A stretch of 64,000 nucleotides of DNA from Durusdinium trenchii. Its lineage: Eukaryota; Sar; Dinophyceae; Suessiales; Symbiodiniaceae. The notes below the pieces were generated by a model, which was not told where the DNA came from, searched no databases, and was given only the letters and a program-made list of their open reading frames with translations. Both the position numbers and the translations under genes were made by a program. Location of the stretch: assembly GCA_963970005.1 (NCBI GenBank), contig CAXAMN010027395.1, positions 415,318-479,317 of the forward strand, read 5' to 3'. Positions within the stretch are counted from its first letter, which is position 1. Every line of letters begins with the position of its first letter. Positions 34,835 through 46,559 of the stretch are shown in pieces.

Positions 34835-35678
34835 GTGTCATAGAGCGGAGCACGCGAACCAGGGGTGCTCGCAGCTCCTTGTTGCAGTAAAGCACCCCCG
34901 TATTATGCATAGAAGACCATAGAAGACCGGTTAACAATTCAAATGTCAAGCTGGAGCTACCAGATTGGAGGAATTTGTTGCTGTTAGAAGCAAATCTATC
35001 TCCCTAGCTGGAATCACACACGAGCAAGACTGGATTGCAAGCTTGACGCACAAAATGCAACAATCATGTCAGTGAACATGCAGATGTTTGATTAGAGGCT
35101 TTCTGAAGTATGGCTTAACCTTTCAGTTTGCCACAATCCATTGTTATCAGTAGATAGTTTTGTTTGGGCTTGCCAGTAGACACTCTTCAAAGTCAGAAGT
35201 TGGAGCTACGGCGACTCGAACACACAAAACGTGGCTTGGGGTTGATGATGCCAGTGATTTCCAGGTGAAAAGAACACGTCCAATGTTGGGCTTGGCTTGA
35301 AAGGGCGGGTTTTTACGTTTGCAATGCAGATACCGACCGACCCATGTGCAACCACGCAACCGACCGACCCACGAGGGGGAGCGCAACGAAAACGGGGCCG
35401 CTGGGTGATGTTCTTGGTGTGGCCCTACTGCCTTGGCTTCAAGGCAGCCCGACAATAGATCGCATGGAATCTTTCTGCCTCTTGCCCCAAAATTCCAGGC
35501 TGATAACGGCTGATAGACTCCCAGAAGCCTCGATTTTTGCCACATAGTTTTTTTGCAGATCCAATGTAGGGAAACCTGGTTCATCTTGGTTCTGTAGGGA
35601 AACGGGAATGAATTTGCTGGTCTCGACTCCACTCCACATGCTGTTTTGTGGATGTTCCTATCGCTCGCCTTTCCGCAG
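34835..35678. other. Intron-like gap
   Basis: No exon seen; the long antisense frame at about 35147-35632 has no protein-like features. Confidence 0.45.
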
Positions 35679-35732
35679 GTAGCTTTGAGGTGGAGCTCTC
35701 GGGACAGAAACAGAAGGTGCAGAGCCTCGGGA
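35679..35732 (+). CDS. Short exon SFEVELSGQKQKVQSLG
   Basis: Strong acceptor (TTTCCGCAG). Reads SFEVELSGQKQKVQSLG; a GTGCAG donor at 35717 may end it after QKQK. Confidence 0.5.
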
Positions 35733-36183
35733 TGGGACCGATGGCTTGGGACTGGGACCTAGGCGAGTCCTTAGCTGATTTTTTTCAGATTTTTAAATGT
35801 ATATATATACACTATTAATTAAGTAGTTGGGTCCACAAGTAGATAAACTTGCGAGTGGTCAGAGTTGTAGTTCCTCCCACTTCCCAAACACTGTTTCAAC
35901 TGTGCTGGTTGTTTCTGTTGATTCATTGGGACACCCCGTATGCATCGCTTGCTGCAGGGCCACTATGTACACCTGTGCAATTGCAGAAGGGTCCTTTTTG
36001 GCGTGCTGATAAGAATTCTAGCACTGAAAGAGACAAAGCGGGGAAAAGAAAGACTGCAAGGGGACCACAGGCTGTTTTGTTAATGTTTCCATGTGTCATT
36101 CGTAGTTTGCATGTTCCCACTTACATGACATCTTCAGTCAGGACGGTGTCATGTCCAAGGCTGGGTCTTTTGCGCCGTCCCAG

Positions 36184-36240
36184 GTCATGGGCTGGGAACA
36201 GACCTGTGAGAACTTCCTCCTGGAGAACAGCAAGCTGCCT
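36184..36240 (+). CDS. 57-nt exon VMGWEQTCENFLLEN
   Basis: Nineteen codons, phase 0 to 0, acceptor CGTCCCAG, donor GTTTGG. Reads VMGWEQTCENFLLENSKLP. Same length as the C exons of the cassette but no clear sequence match. Confidence 0.65.
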
Positions 36241-36848
36241 GTTTGGATTGGATGTTGGATTGTTGTGGAAAAACCATGTGTTGGAACACAGAATCCTGTT
36301 GGATTGTGGCCGGGAGATTCTTTTGATGTGAATTGTTGGATTCGGTGGTTCGTTGGGCTGACTGACAATGGGATACTCAGTTCGCGTTTGCGTTGCGTCG
36401 ATTCAGCTAGAATGAAGGTATGTGAAGAGATATAGCAATCAGATGCAATCAGTGTGCCCACAGGTGTTATATAATGTTGTTGAAGAGTGCTCCGGAACTC
36501 CTTGTACCATGACAGGAGAACGTTTATTTAGTTGAACCTGGACATTACTTAAACTTTGGTATGTACATCACTTCACAGCATTAGTGACCTTTCGTGAACC
36601 AATTTATATATACTGTAACATATATTATAGGTTTATGCGAGACGATTGTAAAGTTAGCAGTAGCAGTCACTAGCGGTCATGGTAACTTGTATGTCCCACA
36701 ACGAAGACAAACAGTACATCGTGGGGTTTACCCAATCACATTCAGAGATGATCGACCAGGTCACGACGAGACAAGGGTCACTGATTTTCACATTGTTTAT
36801 TGAAACACCCCCAGATGTGCCAAATTAAGTTGTCTCCTGCCATTTCAG

Positions 36849-36895
36849 GCTGCACGAGCACATTGTCCAGCTGCAAGCAAGGCAGATCCATTGGG
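36849..36895 (+). CDS. Coiled-coil exon LHEHIVQLQARQIHW
   Basis: Acceptor CATTTCAG, phase 2 in. Reads LHEHIVQLQARQIHW to a GTATCA donor. The phase-2 start and LHxxI opening recall the D exons of the cassette. Confidence 0.55.
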
Positions 36896-37171
36896 GTATC
36901 AAACATGTTTCAAGCGCTTGATGGACGCCGTGTTTGTATTGTTTGCGTTTGCGTGTCAGCTTGGTGAGTTGGTTGGCTGTTTGGTGTCGCTGGGTCTTTG
37001 AAGATTTGTTTCCCCCATGTGAGTGTGACGATAAAATGGTGGAGGAGTTCAAGCAAAACCATCCAAAACGACTATACATTCTGATCATCTACGCGGAGTT
37101 TAAGCGTTCCTCCACACCCCACATCGCGGAGACCCAACTGGTTGAATTGATTTTGTATGCCGGTCAGGCCA

Positions 37172-37206
37172 CGGGCTGTGGGCTGTGGGCTGTGGGATGC
37201 TGTGGG
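37172..37206. repeat. (GGGCTGT)n short tandem
   Basis: About four copies of GGGCTGT with drift, inside an otherwise open frame. Confidence 0.7.
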
Positions 37207-37689
37207 TTCAAGAGTCATTGGATGAGACACATATGGATGGTCTACCTTGCGATGACACCCGCATCATCCCGATCCCTTCGGCAACCGTGTGAGCGGTGTC
37301 ACCTGCGGCATGGCGCGGATGTGGCGGAACCTGGGATCGTTGGAGGAAGGAAGAAATTAGAACATGTAGAGCATGGCCACGACTTTCTGCAGGGAGTGGT
37401 GCGGAGTGATTCATTCAGCCCAATGTGGGGGAACTTCCATATAAGTTCGAACAAGACACACTCGTCAAGAGAAGAGAGCTCGAAAGCTTTGCTTTTCTCC
37501 TTTGAATCCACAGTAACCCTGAATGTTGGGTGCTTCATGGCTTGTTTGCATTGTTTGTACGGCCATATTCAGGTCAGGAAGAGGTTTGTTCGCTCAATGC
37601 TGTCGGGATTATCCGATATATATATATATATAGATACACCGCACCCCGCTCCTGGGTTGTTACATGGCAGGATTGATTGCGACCAAAAG

Positions 37690-37729
37690 GTGAAGGAAGA
37701 GATGAAGCAGCAGCTCGAGGAGCGATTTT
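37690..37729 (+). CDS. Coiled-coil exon VKEEMKQQLEERF
   Basis: Acceptor CAAAAG, reads VKEEMKQQLEERF with a GTGCGA donor in phase 1. It sits at the end of a long chance open frame whose upstream part is not coding-like. Confidence 0.6.
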
Positions 37730-38108
37730 GTGCGAATCTGTTTGACAGGAATTTGCATGATCCTTGCATGTAACATTTGCCGGTAGGTTGTGAGTTCCAC
37801 CATCCTTGACCCTTCAGTTTTTCCCAACTTGCTTTGTGGCTACAAGCACATGTTGGGAGCCTTTGTTGCCTTTGACTTGGGCTGCCAGAACCCCGTTGGA
37901 CTGGCCCAGGCGAGCATGAAGCGAAACTGGTCATCGACATGTTGCATGTCCTTCTGCACTATTGTGCACTAATTCCAGTTATATATATTATATAGTTATT
38001 ATGGTTTGTTTGTTTGTTCTACGCAGCGCTACCCAACTGAGACAGCAAACATAGCATATATGCACAGTTCCCTTTGTGTTTGTGTGGGCGATCCCACCGT
38101 CACAACCG

Positions 38109-38225
38109 CAATGCGAGGAGCAGCACAAGGAGAAAGAAGACTTGACGAAGAAGCAACTGCAGCTGGTGGAGCAACGCCTGGGTGCCAAGCAAAAGTGGCA
38201 ACAGTCGCAACGTCTCCGGCTTTAG
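38109..38225 (+). CDS. Coiled-coil exon QCEEQHKEKEDLTKK
   Basis: Reads QCEEQHKEKEDLTKKQLQLV then EQRLGAKQKWQQSQR before an in-frame TAG. A GTGCCA donor at 38182 probably ends the exon earlier. CAATGCGAGGAGC is shared with the candidate exon at 50148. Confidence 0.6.
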   Translation, partial: QCEEQHKEKEDLTKKQLQLVEQRLGAKQKWQQSQRLRL

Positions 38226-38404
38226 TGCGTTAGAAGAAGGTTTGGGTGAGTGTTTTGGGTGTATTTTGCAGAAGTTGCGGATCATCCTTGTTTCAAAACA
38301 AGACATTGGGTCCCGTTTATACAAAAAGGTTCACTTCGACGGTTTGCAATAAGAGTCAGTCACATTTAGCATCGTTTATATATTTCCAATCATGATCGCT
38401 CCAG

Positions 38405-38470
38405 ACCATGCAAGAGCATTCCGTTCTTCATCGGGAAAAGCAGAGCCTTCGCCGGAACATTACGCAGTCC
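38405..38470 (+). CDS. 66-nt coiled-coil exon TMQEHSVLHREKQSL
   Basis: Twenty-two codons, phase 0 to 0, acceptor GCTCCAG, donor GTTGAG. Reads TMQEHSVLHREKQSLRRNIT then QS. Confidence 0.65.
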
Positions 38471-39290
38471 GTTGAGAAGAGTTTGTTTGCACAGACCATG
38501 TGACTGGTCAGACATCTATCACGATAAGTTTATTAGGTGTGCGGAGTGGGGTCTCAAGATCAGAAAGGATCCAGGAAAGCTCCAAAATTCTGCGAATCCT
38601 ATCCCACGACCCGCAGACTCTCAGGCTACAACGATTTGATGCGGACGGCGGAGGACGGGACGTCTGAGACAAGTCTATGATGTGATGTCCAAGCTACAGG
38701 GACCTCGATACATTTCTGTCAAGTGGTATTTGACCTGGACTTTAGTTCAGAGGTCACCCGCTGATTGTTCAATTGGTGGTTCACCGTATGCAACAGGTTG
38801 TTTGTTGGAGCAATCCACTGGAGTTTACAAATCGAATTCTGAGAAGATGCCCGGACTACCAGAGAAGGCAAGCCTTTCAATTTCACAGATGTAAAGCAAA
38901 GGAAGCCCCAACTTCAGTCAGACATTTGTATTTCGCAGTGCAATCAATGTTAAATCAGAGAAATTGCCGGAGAATTCAAAACATAGATGCATTTTTGTCG
39001 TGTGTAGAAAGGGCGCTGATGTGCGATGTTCTTGTTTGCGCTGATGTGGTTTTGCTATCCCAGTCTGCGTTGTTGCTGAGAGATTACCTTTCACATCCTT
39101 TCACATACTACTTGTTCGGGCATTGCAAGCAGAAAGGCTTCAGAGGTGTGGCGAAGTGCGAGGTGGTGTGAGTGGCTCATGTGGGCCGCGGCGGTAAGTA
39201 GCCGACGGCAGACCTCCTTTAAACCTGAAACATGTGTCGTCCTGGAGGGCCAAGAGTGCCATGCATGCCATGCGCGGCTTCTGACGGCAG
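38471..39290. other. Intron-like gap
   Basis: No exon or repeat of note. Confidence 0.45.
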
Positions 39291-39390
39291 GAGCGGAAAG
39301 CCTTGTTGGAGGCCCGCAAGGTCGAGGCTGGGACCAGGGCCCTGAAGCAGAGGGCAAGGACGCTAAAGGGAGAGGCCAAGTTTTGGCCCG
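39291..39390 (+). CDS. Coiled-coil exon ERKALLEARKVEAGT
   Basis: Acceptor TTCTGACGGCAG. Reads ERKALLEARKVEAGTRALKQ, then RARTLKGEAK. A GC donor after GGA GAG would give exactly 28 codons (four heptads); the GT at 39391 gives the longer form. Confidence 0.65.
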
Positions 39391-39602
39391 GTGCAGGGGC
39401 GTAGCAGGTCCACACTCGAAAGTCTAAATAGAAGGTTCACCGTTTGTAGAAAAAATGAACTCTTTCCAGAGCAGAATTCCTTAAGAGCCATTTTCCACCA
39501 GCGAAAAACTGCCTTGCCGCCATTGCTCCATATTGCTCCCACTTCCTGCCTCCGGTCGGCCGCTTGGGTCGTGACTGGATGTGACCAGCATCTCCACCAC
39601 AG

Positions 39603-39680
39603 GCGGAAGAGGCCAAGAGCCACATCTCCGAGTTGGAGGCCAACGCCGAGAAGCTCGAGGCCGGGCGCATCGCTTTGAGG
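39603..39680 (+). CDS. Coiled-coil exon AEEAKSHISELEANA
   Basis: Seventy-eight bases, phase 0 to 0, acceptor CACCACAG, donor GTTCTT. Reads AEEAKSHISELEANAEKLEA then GRIALR. Opening AEEAK resembles the B exons of the cassette. Confidence 0.75.
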
Positions 39681-40025
39681 GTTCTTTTGAGCGGGATTGG
39701 CACGGAGAATCACGGAGAACTTAGTGACCCAGTGGAGATGTTCATCACGTTGAGTACCGGAACACTTTTCGGAGTAGTATTGGGATGTTGACCCAGAACG
39801 GCCCAGTGCGCATGAAAATCATTATAGCAGCCAAGTTTTTTTGGGTCTACTATTATGACCGTCACCCCAATTAACATGTGCCTCCAAGAATGTTAGACGC
39901 TTCATCGTCTTATAAGAACACGTGTTTTGGAAGATTCAAGAACACATCGGGCAACTGAAGGAAAATGACAGGGCCCATATGACCTGGAGTCCAGTGTCAC
40001 CTGTTGTCCACATCCATCCGTGCAG

Positions 40026-40113
40026 ACGTTGGAATCCACCGTGATCGACGCTTCCAACGGTGAGGCAAAGATGGCCAGCCTGGTGGAGGAGAACCTTGCA
40101 CTGCAGGAGGAGG
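40026..40113 (+). CDS. Coiled-coil exon TLESTVIDASNGEAK
   Basis: Acceptor CGTGCAG; reads TLESTVIDASNGEAKMASLV, then EENLALQEE, to a GTGTCA donor in phase 1. Two helices with a polar link. Confidence 0.7.
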
Positions 40114-40286
40114 GTGTCAGCAAGCGTCCTCGACGTGGGCCGGAGGTGGGGGTTGGGTTTGGGAGGGAGGTGGGGACGTGGAGGGTTTGGGCTGGAAGAT
40201 GCTCACAGGTGAAAAGGGATGATGCGGATGAGGGACACTGCTGCTTTTTGTGGTCGAGGTGCTGCATCGACAAATTGAAGATGTAG

Positions 40287-40333
40287 TATAGATAGATAGA
40301 TTAGATTAGATTAGATTGGATTAGATTAGATTA

Positions 40334-40364
<31 letters not shown>

Positions 40365-40431
40365 GATAGAGAGAGAGAGAGACGAGAGAGAGAGAGAGAT
40401 AGATAGATAGATAGATAGATATGTGTTCCTC
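40287..40431. repeat. (GATA)n, (GATTA)n and (GA)n microsatellite
   Basis: Compound simple repeat of GATA, AGATT and GA units. Confidence 0.9.
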
Positions 40432-41720
40432 TATGAATGCACTTTGAATGACTGGAGGCTTGAATTTCATAAGTCAGGCATAAAAACAAATTGGAAGCTC
40501 CAGCTCCAGGCAATTTTGTTGTTTACACAAGGGCGCTCCAACTGTCATCTCCCTCTCTGGAGATTGGCCTTTTGCGAGGTCTCTACTAATGATTTCGTGG
40601 AGGATGAACCACATAGCATTTAGCTTTTTTTAAGACATCCTTCCAAACATCATCAAACATCTACCTAAGCCTGGATCACACTCTCAACTTCCAAACACTA
40701 TGACACTATGATCATGGTAGTTCTAGTCAATTCCATTCCTGAACTGCCAAACGAATGCCAGGTACAATCGCCGGGCTCCCAATCTGGGGACGGCAGTTTG
40801 CGGGTTCTTCGTTGTCGGACTTGCTGCACTTATTCTGGGGCTTTGGAGCAAAACCCACAGACTCGTCAGTCTCAATCAGACGTGTTTTTGTTTCAAACTG
40901 AGATGGCTCCAACTGTTCTAAGGTTTTCTTTGTTTTCTTCCTGCGCAGGGAGACCATAGCAGGCGTCCTCTTCAAACAAATCCATTCAGCACGGCCAGCG
41001 CAAACATGATTGAAGTTTGTTTGGCTCACAATGCTGCAAGTGTTGGTGGTTTTTGTTAGGTGATTCTATTCTTAAACAACAAATCACATTAGAATCGACT
41101 CAACATAATCTTTTGGATGTGATTTACTGAGGTTTGCAGACCACCTTGCAGGCGGGAAATTGAACCTTTTGGATTGAATTCATATCCTGGTACAGTACAG
41201 TATTGAATATAGGATTGTTACTGACTGCTTGAGCATAAAGGTTCGGCTGATAGTTAGCAGAAACGAAACCGGGAGGGTAGGATAGATGGGTTGTCAATCA
41301 ATAATGCGTGAAAGACAAGGGAGCTGGAGGCTGACAACCGGATCACAAGCTAAGTTGTTGCACCAACGATTGACATCGAATTCGGTCAAGAAAATAAATT
41401 AGAATATATCATTGTTTGTCTGTCATTTTTGTTCATAGAATCATCGGGATCATCAGTGCTGTGATTCATGGGGGCCATTTTCCAGTTGACTTTTGATTTG
41501 TGATCACCAGTTTTGGGAGAGAGAGACGTCCATGGGTGCATTCCCGGGCACGACCAGAAGGCATGACCTCGTGAACAGGAGATTGGTCCTTTCCGTTGGA
41601 ATCCTGACACCAAAGAAATTATCTAACTGCTCCAGCTGGAAAGGGCTATCTATTGTGTTGTTTAAATATGTTTAGATACGATTGCCGGTCCTGCTTTCAC
41701 ACCTGGTTTCACAAATGACC
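40432..41720. other. Large intron-like gap
   Basis: About 1.3 kb without any exon I can support. Confidence 0.45.
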
Positions 41721-41752
41721 ACACTAGTAGTAACAAGACGCTACAAGGACGC
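41721..41752. repeat. Short ACTAGT-word copy, reverse orientation
   Basis: ACACTAGTAGTAACAAGACG followed by CTACAAGGACGC. The smallest copy in the window. Confidence 0.6.
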
Positions 41753-41821
41753 TTCATGCATTCGTCCCTTCCCAAGTGGAGTTTTGCTCTCCATGGGACC
41801 GGTGCAGGCAGGACGCTGCAG

Positions 41822-41883
41822 CTGCAACAGCAGCTGTCCGACGCCGAAGAGACCATCAAAAAACACAAGAAGAATGCCACTGG
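41822..41883 (+). CDS. Coiled-coil exon LQQQLSDAEETIKKH
   Basis: Acceptor GCTGCAG; reads LQQQLSDAEETIKKHKKNAT to a GTGGAA donor in phase 2. Confidence 0.6.
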
Positions 41884-42289
41884 GTGGAAAAACTGAACGA
41901 GACATTGGTTCACTAGGAACACTGGAAGCCCACGGCCCAGGGCAGGTAGTTAGTAGATTTGTATGGCAATTGGTGGATTCCATCCACCATGAAGAAGTTA
42001 TGGCTTCAATTCGCGTCTCCTGGGGGGGCCACAAGTTTCCGCCTCATGCTGCAGCGAATATTCCTTCCTGTTGGAGACAAAGTCCCTCCTCTTGGGCAAC
42101 CGCTGCAGGTGAAGCTGACAACCAAAACCCTTTTGGGGTAGGATATTCTATGTTATTCTCGGGGGTTGTAGCTGCTTGTAGCTATTCCGCGACCTGGCAC
42201 ACTAGACACTAGCTTTTGTGACAACCTCTTCTTACCCAGTTCTATTGGTCTTGGCTTTGAAAAAACAAACCACCAACCAACGCGCCGAG

Positions 42290-42415
42290 GAGGAGGACCT
42301 GTTAGCCAACCACAGTGCCGAGACGCTGCGCTGGAAGGGCGACCAGGCGAAGCTGGAAGCGCAGATTGCTCGCTTCAAGGCCGAGACCGTAGCGTTGCGC
42401 GGGGGTGGTGGATGC
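42290..42415 (+). CDS. Coiled-coil exon EEDLLANHSAETLRW
   Basis: Forty-two codons, six heptads, phase 0 to 0, donor GTGAGG. Reads EEDLLANHSAETLRWKGDQA, then KLEAQIARFKAETVALR and a glycine run. Confidence 0.7.
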
Positions 42416-42857
42416 GTGAGGCTTGGAGAAAACGGACGGGTCCCACGGGGGTTGGAGGCATTTGGAGGCACATTGACATGACATCGATGAGATATATGAT
42501 GATGTAGATCATGAGATCTAAGATTGTTTCATTGACTCTTCAAATGCAACTCGCAATAGGTGAAAACAAAGTTGCAATAAACATGTCTTCATGGATGACC
42601 TTTGCATATGGGTGAACAATGGTGAACAATAACAGCAACGGAGCCAAGCTCCCAAACTTGTCAAGATGCGTGCACAACAACAAGGATCCTTTGGCCAGAT
42701 CTCTCCTACTCCGCCCAAACCTGTAGAATATGGAACGCAACCAACAGCGATCACCGAATAAGTTTGGACAGTGCCATCTACCTCCTTCGGATCACTACCC
42801 AGGCAACCTATCTGGCAGACCTTCGACCTCCTCGTCTTTAAGAACAACACAACAACT

Positions 42858-42878
42858 AACCTAATAGCGATGGCCTCG
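42858..42878. repeat. GGAGGCC-word, reverse orientation
   Basis: AACCTAATAGCGATGGCCTC lies just before the acceptor of the exon at 42891. Confidence 0.7.
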
Positions 42879-42890
42879 AACAGCTTTCAG

Positions 42891-42971
42891 GAGGAAGAGC
42901 AGAAGGCTCAAGAGAGGTTGAAAGCTTTGGACTCGCTGGACGCCAAGCTCCTCGAGTCTGAGAGCCAGGCG
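42891..42971 (+). CDS. Coiled-coil exon EEEQKAQERLKALDS
   Basis: Twenty-seven codons, phase 0 to 0, acceptor CAGCTTTCAG, donor GTTCGG (a GC donor one codon earlier is possible). Reads EEEQKAQERLKALDSLDAKL then LESESQ. Confidence 0.75.
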
Positions 42972-43116
42972 GTTCGGTGGGGGTTCCGGCAGACCGCGGA
43001 GTGGCAGACCGTGGATCATGTCCCCACCTCCGCACGTGCAGAGGTGGGAGTGGCAGGTGGTTTTTCCCTCTCCCAACGTGCCTCCCTTCGTCGGGTTCAG
43101 ATCTCGGTTCGGCAAG

Positions 43117-43176
43117 GTGAAGACCTTGAAGGAGGAGCTCGAGAAGAAGGAGACCGAGCTGGATGCGGCCCGCAGG
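43117..43176 (+). CDS. Coiled-coil exon VKTLKEELEKKETEL
   Basis: Twenty codons, phase 0 to 0, donor GTCCTT. Reads VKTLKEELEKKETELDAARR. Textbook heptads. Confidence 0.8.
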
Positions 43177-43459
43177 GTCCTTTGGATGGCACTGGACCAT
43201 TCTCACACAAAAGAAAATGGCCCACAAATCGCTGTTGAAACGATGCTGAAAGGGAGCTGATGGTCCGACAGTCGCGCTCGTCTCGTCGAAACCCAGCGGC
43301 CGTTCCAGACATACCCTCAAAGTAAGTGGGCGACCTCAAGCTTTGTGAATCATAAGGCAATTCAAGGTCTACAGCTGTTTCCAGTCCACTGCTGTGGAAA
43401 CCTGCTGTGGGAACCTGACCACTCCCCTCGCTCACTTGCTCATTTGATTACTGCTTAAG

Positions 43460-43525
43460 GAGTGTACAGAGAAGGACCACGAGCTCACCAGCAAGTTGGA
43501 TGCAGCGCAGAAGGAACGGGCGCAG
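43460..43525 (+). CDS. 66-nt coiled-coil exon ECTEKDHELTSKLDA
   Basis: Twenty-two codons, phase 0 to 0, acceptor CTGCTTAAG, donor GTCAAT. Reads ECTEKDHELTSKLDAAQKER then AQ. EKDHELTSK resembles KERDSALTA and KERDAQMTE of the cassette A exons. Confidence 0.8.
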
Positions 43526-44329
43526 GTCAATGAGAATGAGCCTTGGCACGTCAAAGACCATGAGGTTTGACGTTTGATGGCATAGTTTTTATATGATGTT
43601 GTTTTTTTGTAGTTATTCTGAGTCATTTGAAGGGAAACTGAAGACTCCTTGGAGGGAAGACTTGCATTGTGACTGAGAAAAGACAGCAACTGCGCTGTCC
43701 AGCATGCACGATCACCACCTGTACACCACCTGTAGGTCTTACAAGAAAGGATTATCATGTAGATCCATGTAGAGTACGCCTGTGATTGCTGCCACGGCTG
43801 TGGGCATGCTATGATATGATAGTTTGCGAACTGACAATGATCCTTGCTACATCTTCGACAATGAAAGCAATGACAACCGCAACATCCAAAACAAGCACGG
43901 GGAACATGCCATGACAGCGCTGTATTCTCTTGTTATATGTTCTAATCCCAGGTAAGAAGGATCATTGTCTCACTGCTTCCATGGCTCATGCCCCCATGGT
44001 TGATGTTTGTTTCTGTATTCTACCAACGGGTCGGTGATTCAGAAATCTGAACTGAAGATGAGTTGATGACGCCATTCGTTCGTCGTACCAAGGAGAGGAA
44101 GTGGGAACAGAAGTACCATGAGCCGCTTGGAAGAAGTGATTTGGCCTGCTGAGCAGATTGGATAGGTTTGCTTAGCAGTTAGCCTTAAGTTGAAACTCCT
44201 TTGCCCCATGCAATACGTGCTCGAATTCCAGATGATTGTGACACTTAGACTTAGACCTGCTTTTTACGTGAGTTCGAAGCAAAACGACCTGGACGGATCG
44301 CCCGGACTGATCGGTCCGGACCGACCAAG
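43526..44329. other. Intron-like gap
   Basis: About 0.8 kb without a supported exon. Confidence 0.45.
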
Positions 44330-44406
44330 GCAGTTGGAGTTCCATGCTTCGGACCTCACCAAGCTGTCTGAGTTGAAGACTCAACTGCAGGAGGCAACTG
44401 CGCAGT
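44330..44406 (+). CDS. Coiled-coil exon LEFHASDLTKLSELK
   Basis: Acceptor ACCAAG or, four bases on, GGCAG. Reads LEFHASDLTKLSELKTQLQE then ATAQ. The donor is not clear. Confidence 0.65.
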
Positions 44407-44736
44407 GGAGATGTTGGCTCAGGTGTCTCCGGTGGAACTCAGGTGATCCACCCAAACTGTTTGTTGTTTTGTTGAAGGATTTGCGAGTCGCAAAACACGG
44501 AAATGGCAGGGTCTTGCTTGCCAAATTGGGAGTGGAGTGGGTGGACAGGGCTAGTGCATTTGGGGGATTTTGGGGGTTTTGGAATTGGAAGTGAAACTTG
44601 TAGCGATCCAGAAGCAGGTTCTTGCAAATGCCTACCTTGCTTTTTGGGGGGTCTACTCCTTTTGGGGCAAACAGGTTGCAGGGATGTCCTTGCAGAATCG
44701 CGCTCCGTTCTTGGTGAAGCCAGGCAGAACAAGAAG

Positions 44737-44786
44737 TAAAGAACTCCAAGCGACAGCAAGTGTTGCAAAACTCCAAGATGAGGCAG
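44737..44786 (+). CDS. Short exon KELQATASVAKLQDE
   Basis: Reads KELQATASVAKLQDEAG. Splice sites are weak; accepted mainly for helical composition. Confidence 0.4.
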
Positions 44787-45122
44787 GGGTGGTGTTTGAT
44801 TGCAGGAGGGGGGAATGTCGCGGGTGGGTGAGGGTATAACAGTGGGTGAGGCGATGGCAATGTGGGTAGTGATTGTAGCTTAAAGGGCGATGGCAATCGA
44901 CCGCTTTTGGTTGGTTTTGGATCCACGTGATTTGACACCCAAAGGATGTGCCATAATGGACTCTGTAGTAGGACCTTTGGTTTTTTGGTGGTAATTATGG
45001 ACAATCCATGAAAATCCAAAAAGGGACACAGTGAAGAACAGGCATTGGAACTACCAGGGGAGCTGCTACGTGGTTGGAGTTGGCGATTCTTAATGACTTC
45101 TGTTTCCTGTCCACTGCGGCAG

Positions 45123-45230
45123 GCGAGCACAGGAAGAGTTAGAGATCTTCAAAGGCAGATTAAGTGAAGCAAATCAGCAAGTGAAGACCTTGGGAGATGA
45201 GAACAGCAACTGGGCTGCGAAGAAGTGGAT
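45123..45230 (+). CDS. Coiled-coil exon RAQEELEIFKGRLSE
   Basis: Acceptor CACTGCGGCAG, phase 2 in. Reads RAQEELEIFKGRLSEANQQV then KTLGDENSNW. A GTGAAG donor at 45181 would end it after NQQ. Confidence 0.7.
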
Positions 45231-45641
45231 GGATTTGTGACATGTACGGCTTGAATGCAGCTGAGGTTGGTTGTAGCTGGGTGTGTCGTGCGAAGGACCC
45301 CGTTTGGAGGCTTTTGGCGTGAAGCGAAAGTAGTGAGAACTCTAAATGAGTCAACACAAATAGCCTAGTGCAGGAGACAAGCTGCTTAACTTCAGAACAA
45401 ATGTTCAGATGGTTCTTGATTTGCCACACAACAGACCTACCGATGACCGACAGAATCCTGCAGCACAAGAAGGACGGCCTGCAGGAAGCAGGCTTTCGAT
45501 GGATCCCAAAGTGGTTTCCTGAATTGATCGGATCATTCCACAGCCATCCAGACATGCAACGATGATCCCATCCCCCGACTGTCACAACAGCCGCTTCTTT
45601 TCTCTTCGGCCGGAATGCTCGGGGCTCTTCTCTCAGCTCAG

Positions 45642-45710
45642 GCGAGTACAAGTCCCAGCTGTTGGCGCTTCCAGAGGCTGAGGCGGCCGCGGAATCTCTG
45701 GAGCAGCTCC
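45642..45710 (+). CDS. Coiled-coil exon EYKSQLLALPEAEAA
   Basis: Sixty-nine bases, phase 1 to 1, acceptor AGCTCAG, donor GTAGAA. Reads EYKSQLLALPEAEAAAESLE then QLR. Confidence 0.7.
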
Positions 45711-45834
45711 GTAGAAGATCGTAGAAGTAGAAGAAACATGGAAAAATCCGACTCATCAATCCGTTTGGATTTCCCAGGCACTTCTTTGACACAATTGTTG
45801 GTGCTCAGAACTTCCGCCTCAGATGCGTTCCCAG

Positions 45835-45959
45835 ATCTCAAATGGCGTCCCACAAGGCGCTGCAGACCTTGAGTTCCGAGCTGCGCTCGGCCAAGCGACG
45901 GCTGGAGCAGCAGCAAACGCGCCTGGAACAGCTGGACGCTCCGAGGGAGTGGGGGACCG
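45835..45959 (+). CDS. Coiled-coil exon SHKALQTLSSELRSA
   Basis: Acceptor GCGTTCCCAG, phase 2 in, likely donor GTGGAG. Reads SHKALQTLSSELRSAKRRLE, then QQQTRLEQL. Confidence 0.75.
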
Positions 45960-46001
45960 GTGGAGCCGTCGTGGAGCCGTCGGGGTAGGCCATCAGTAGA
46001 G

Positions 46002-46133
46002 CCCTGTTCGTAGCGTCTTTGTTCCCAGTAGTAAGGCCAAGAGCCAATTAATAGCGTCCGATCGCTCCGAGTCCTAGTAGCGATGCCTTTTTTGCTCTTA
46101 GTATCTCCTAGTAGCTTCTTGCTCCTAGGCTTA
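46002..46133. repeat. ACTAGT-word repeat copy, degenerate
   Basis: Contains TAGCGTCTTTGTTCC, AGTAGTAAGGCC, CTAGTAGCGATGCC and CTAGTAGCTTCTTGCTCC with drifted spacers. Confidence 0.7.
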
Positions 46134-46559
46134 AGATGGCTTCAGCACCTCGTGGTAAGCTACTAGCACACGGGCTAGGGCTCAGGCTTTATAATGTGGT
46201 TGTTTTGAGACACTTAACTTAGATCTAAGTAGCGATGTCACATATGACCAGCTTGGACGTGTTCTCCGACGTGATCTGGACCCTTTTTTTCCCGTTGAAC
46301 GGATCCTCAACTCAACTGGTTGTTTCAAAGGGTCAACATCTCATACTGTAAAACTATACTAGTATTCCATACAATATAGTATTTTATATAGCATGAGCTA
46401 TAGTATTTCAACATCTAGAAACTGATCATACTATATCTCATACTGTAGCTTGCGCCAGCCCGGAATTGGTGTCACCTGTTTCCGAGCACCGGGGGGTCCT
46501 TATGAGCAACGTTGTTTATTGGCATGTAAAGGTTTACATAGTAAAAGTGGAACTGCATT

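Noticed and set aside
36934..37773. 279-codon open frame
   Set aside because: Only its last part, the exon at 37690, is coding-like. The rest has no domain, includes a GGGCTGT repeat and a (TA)n run, and seems to be open by chance.
44381..45130. 249-codon minus-strand open frame
   Set aside because: Antisense to coiled-coil exons, proline and serine rich, no recognisable domain. Likely a shadow of the + strand composition.
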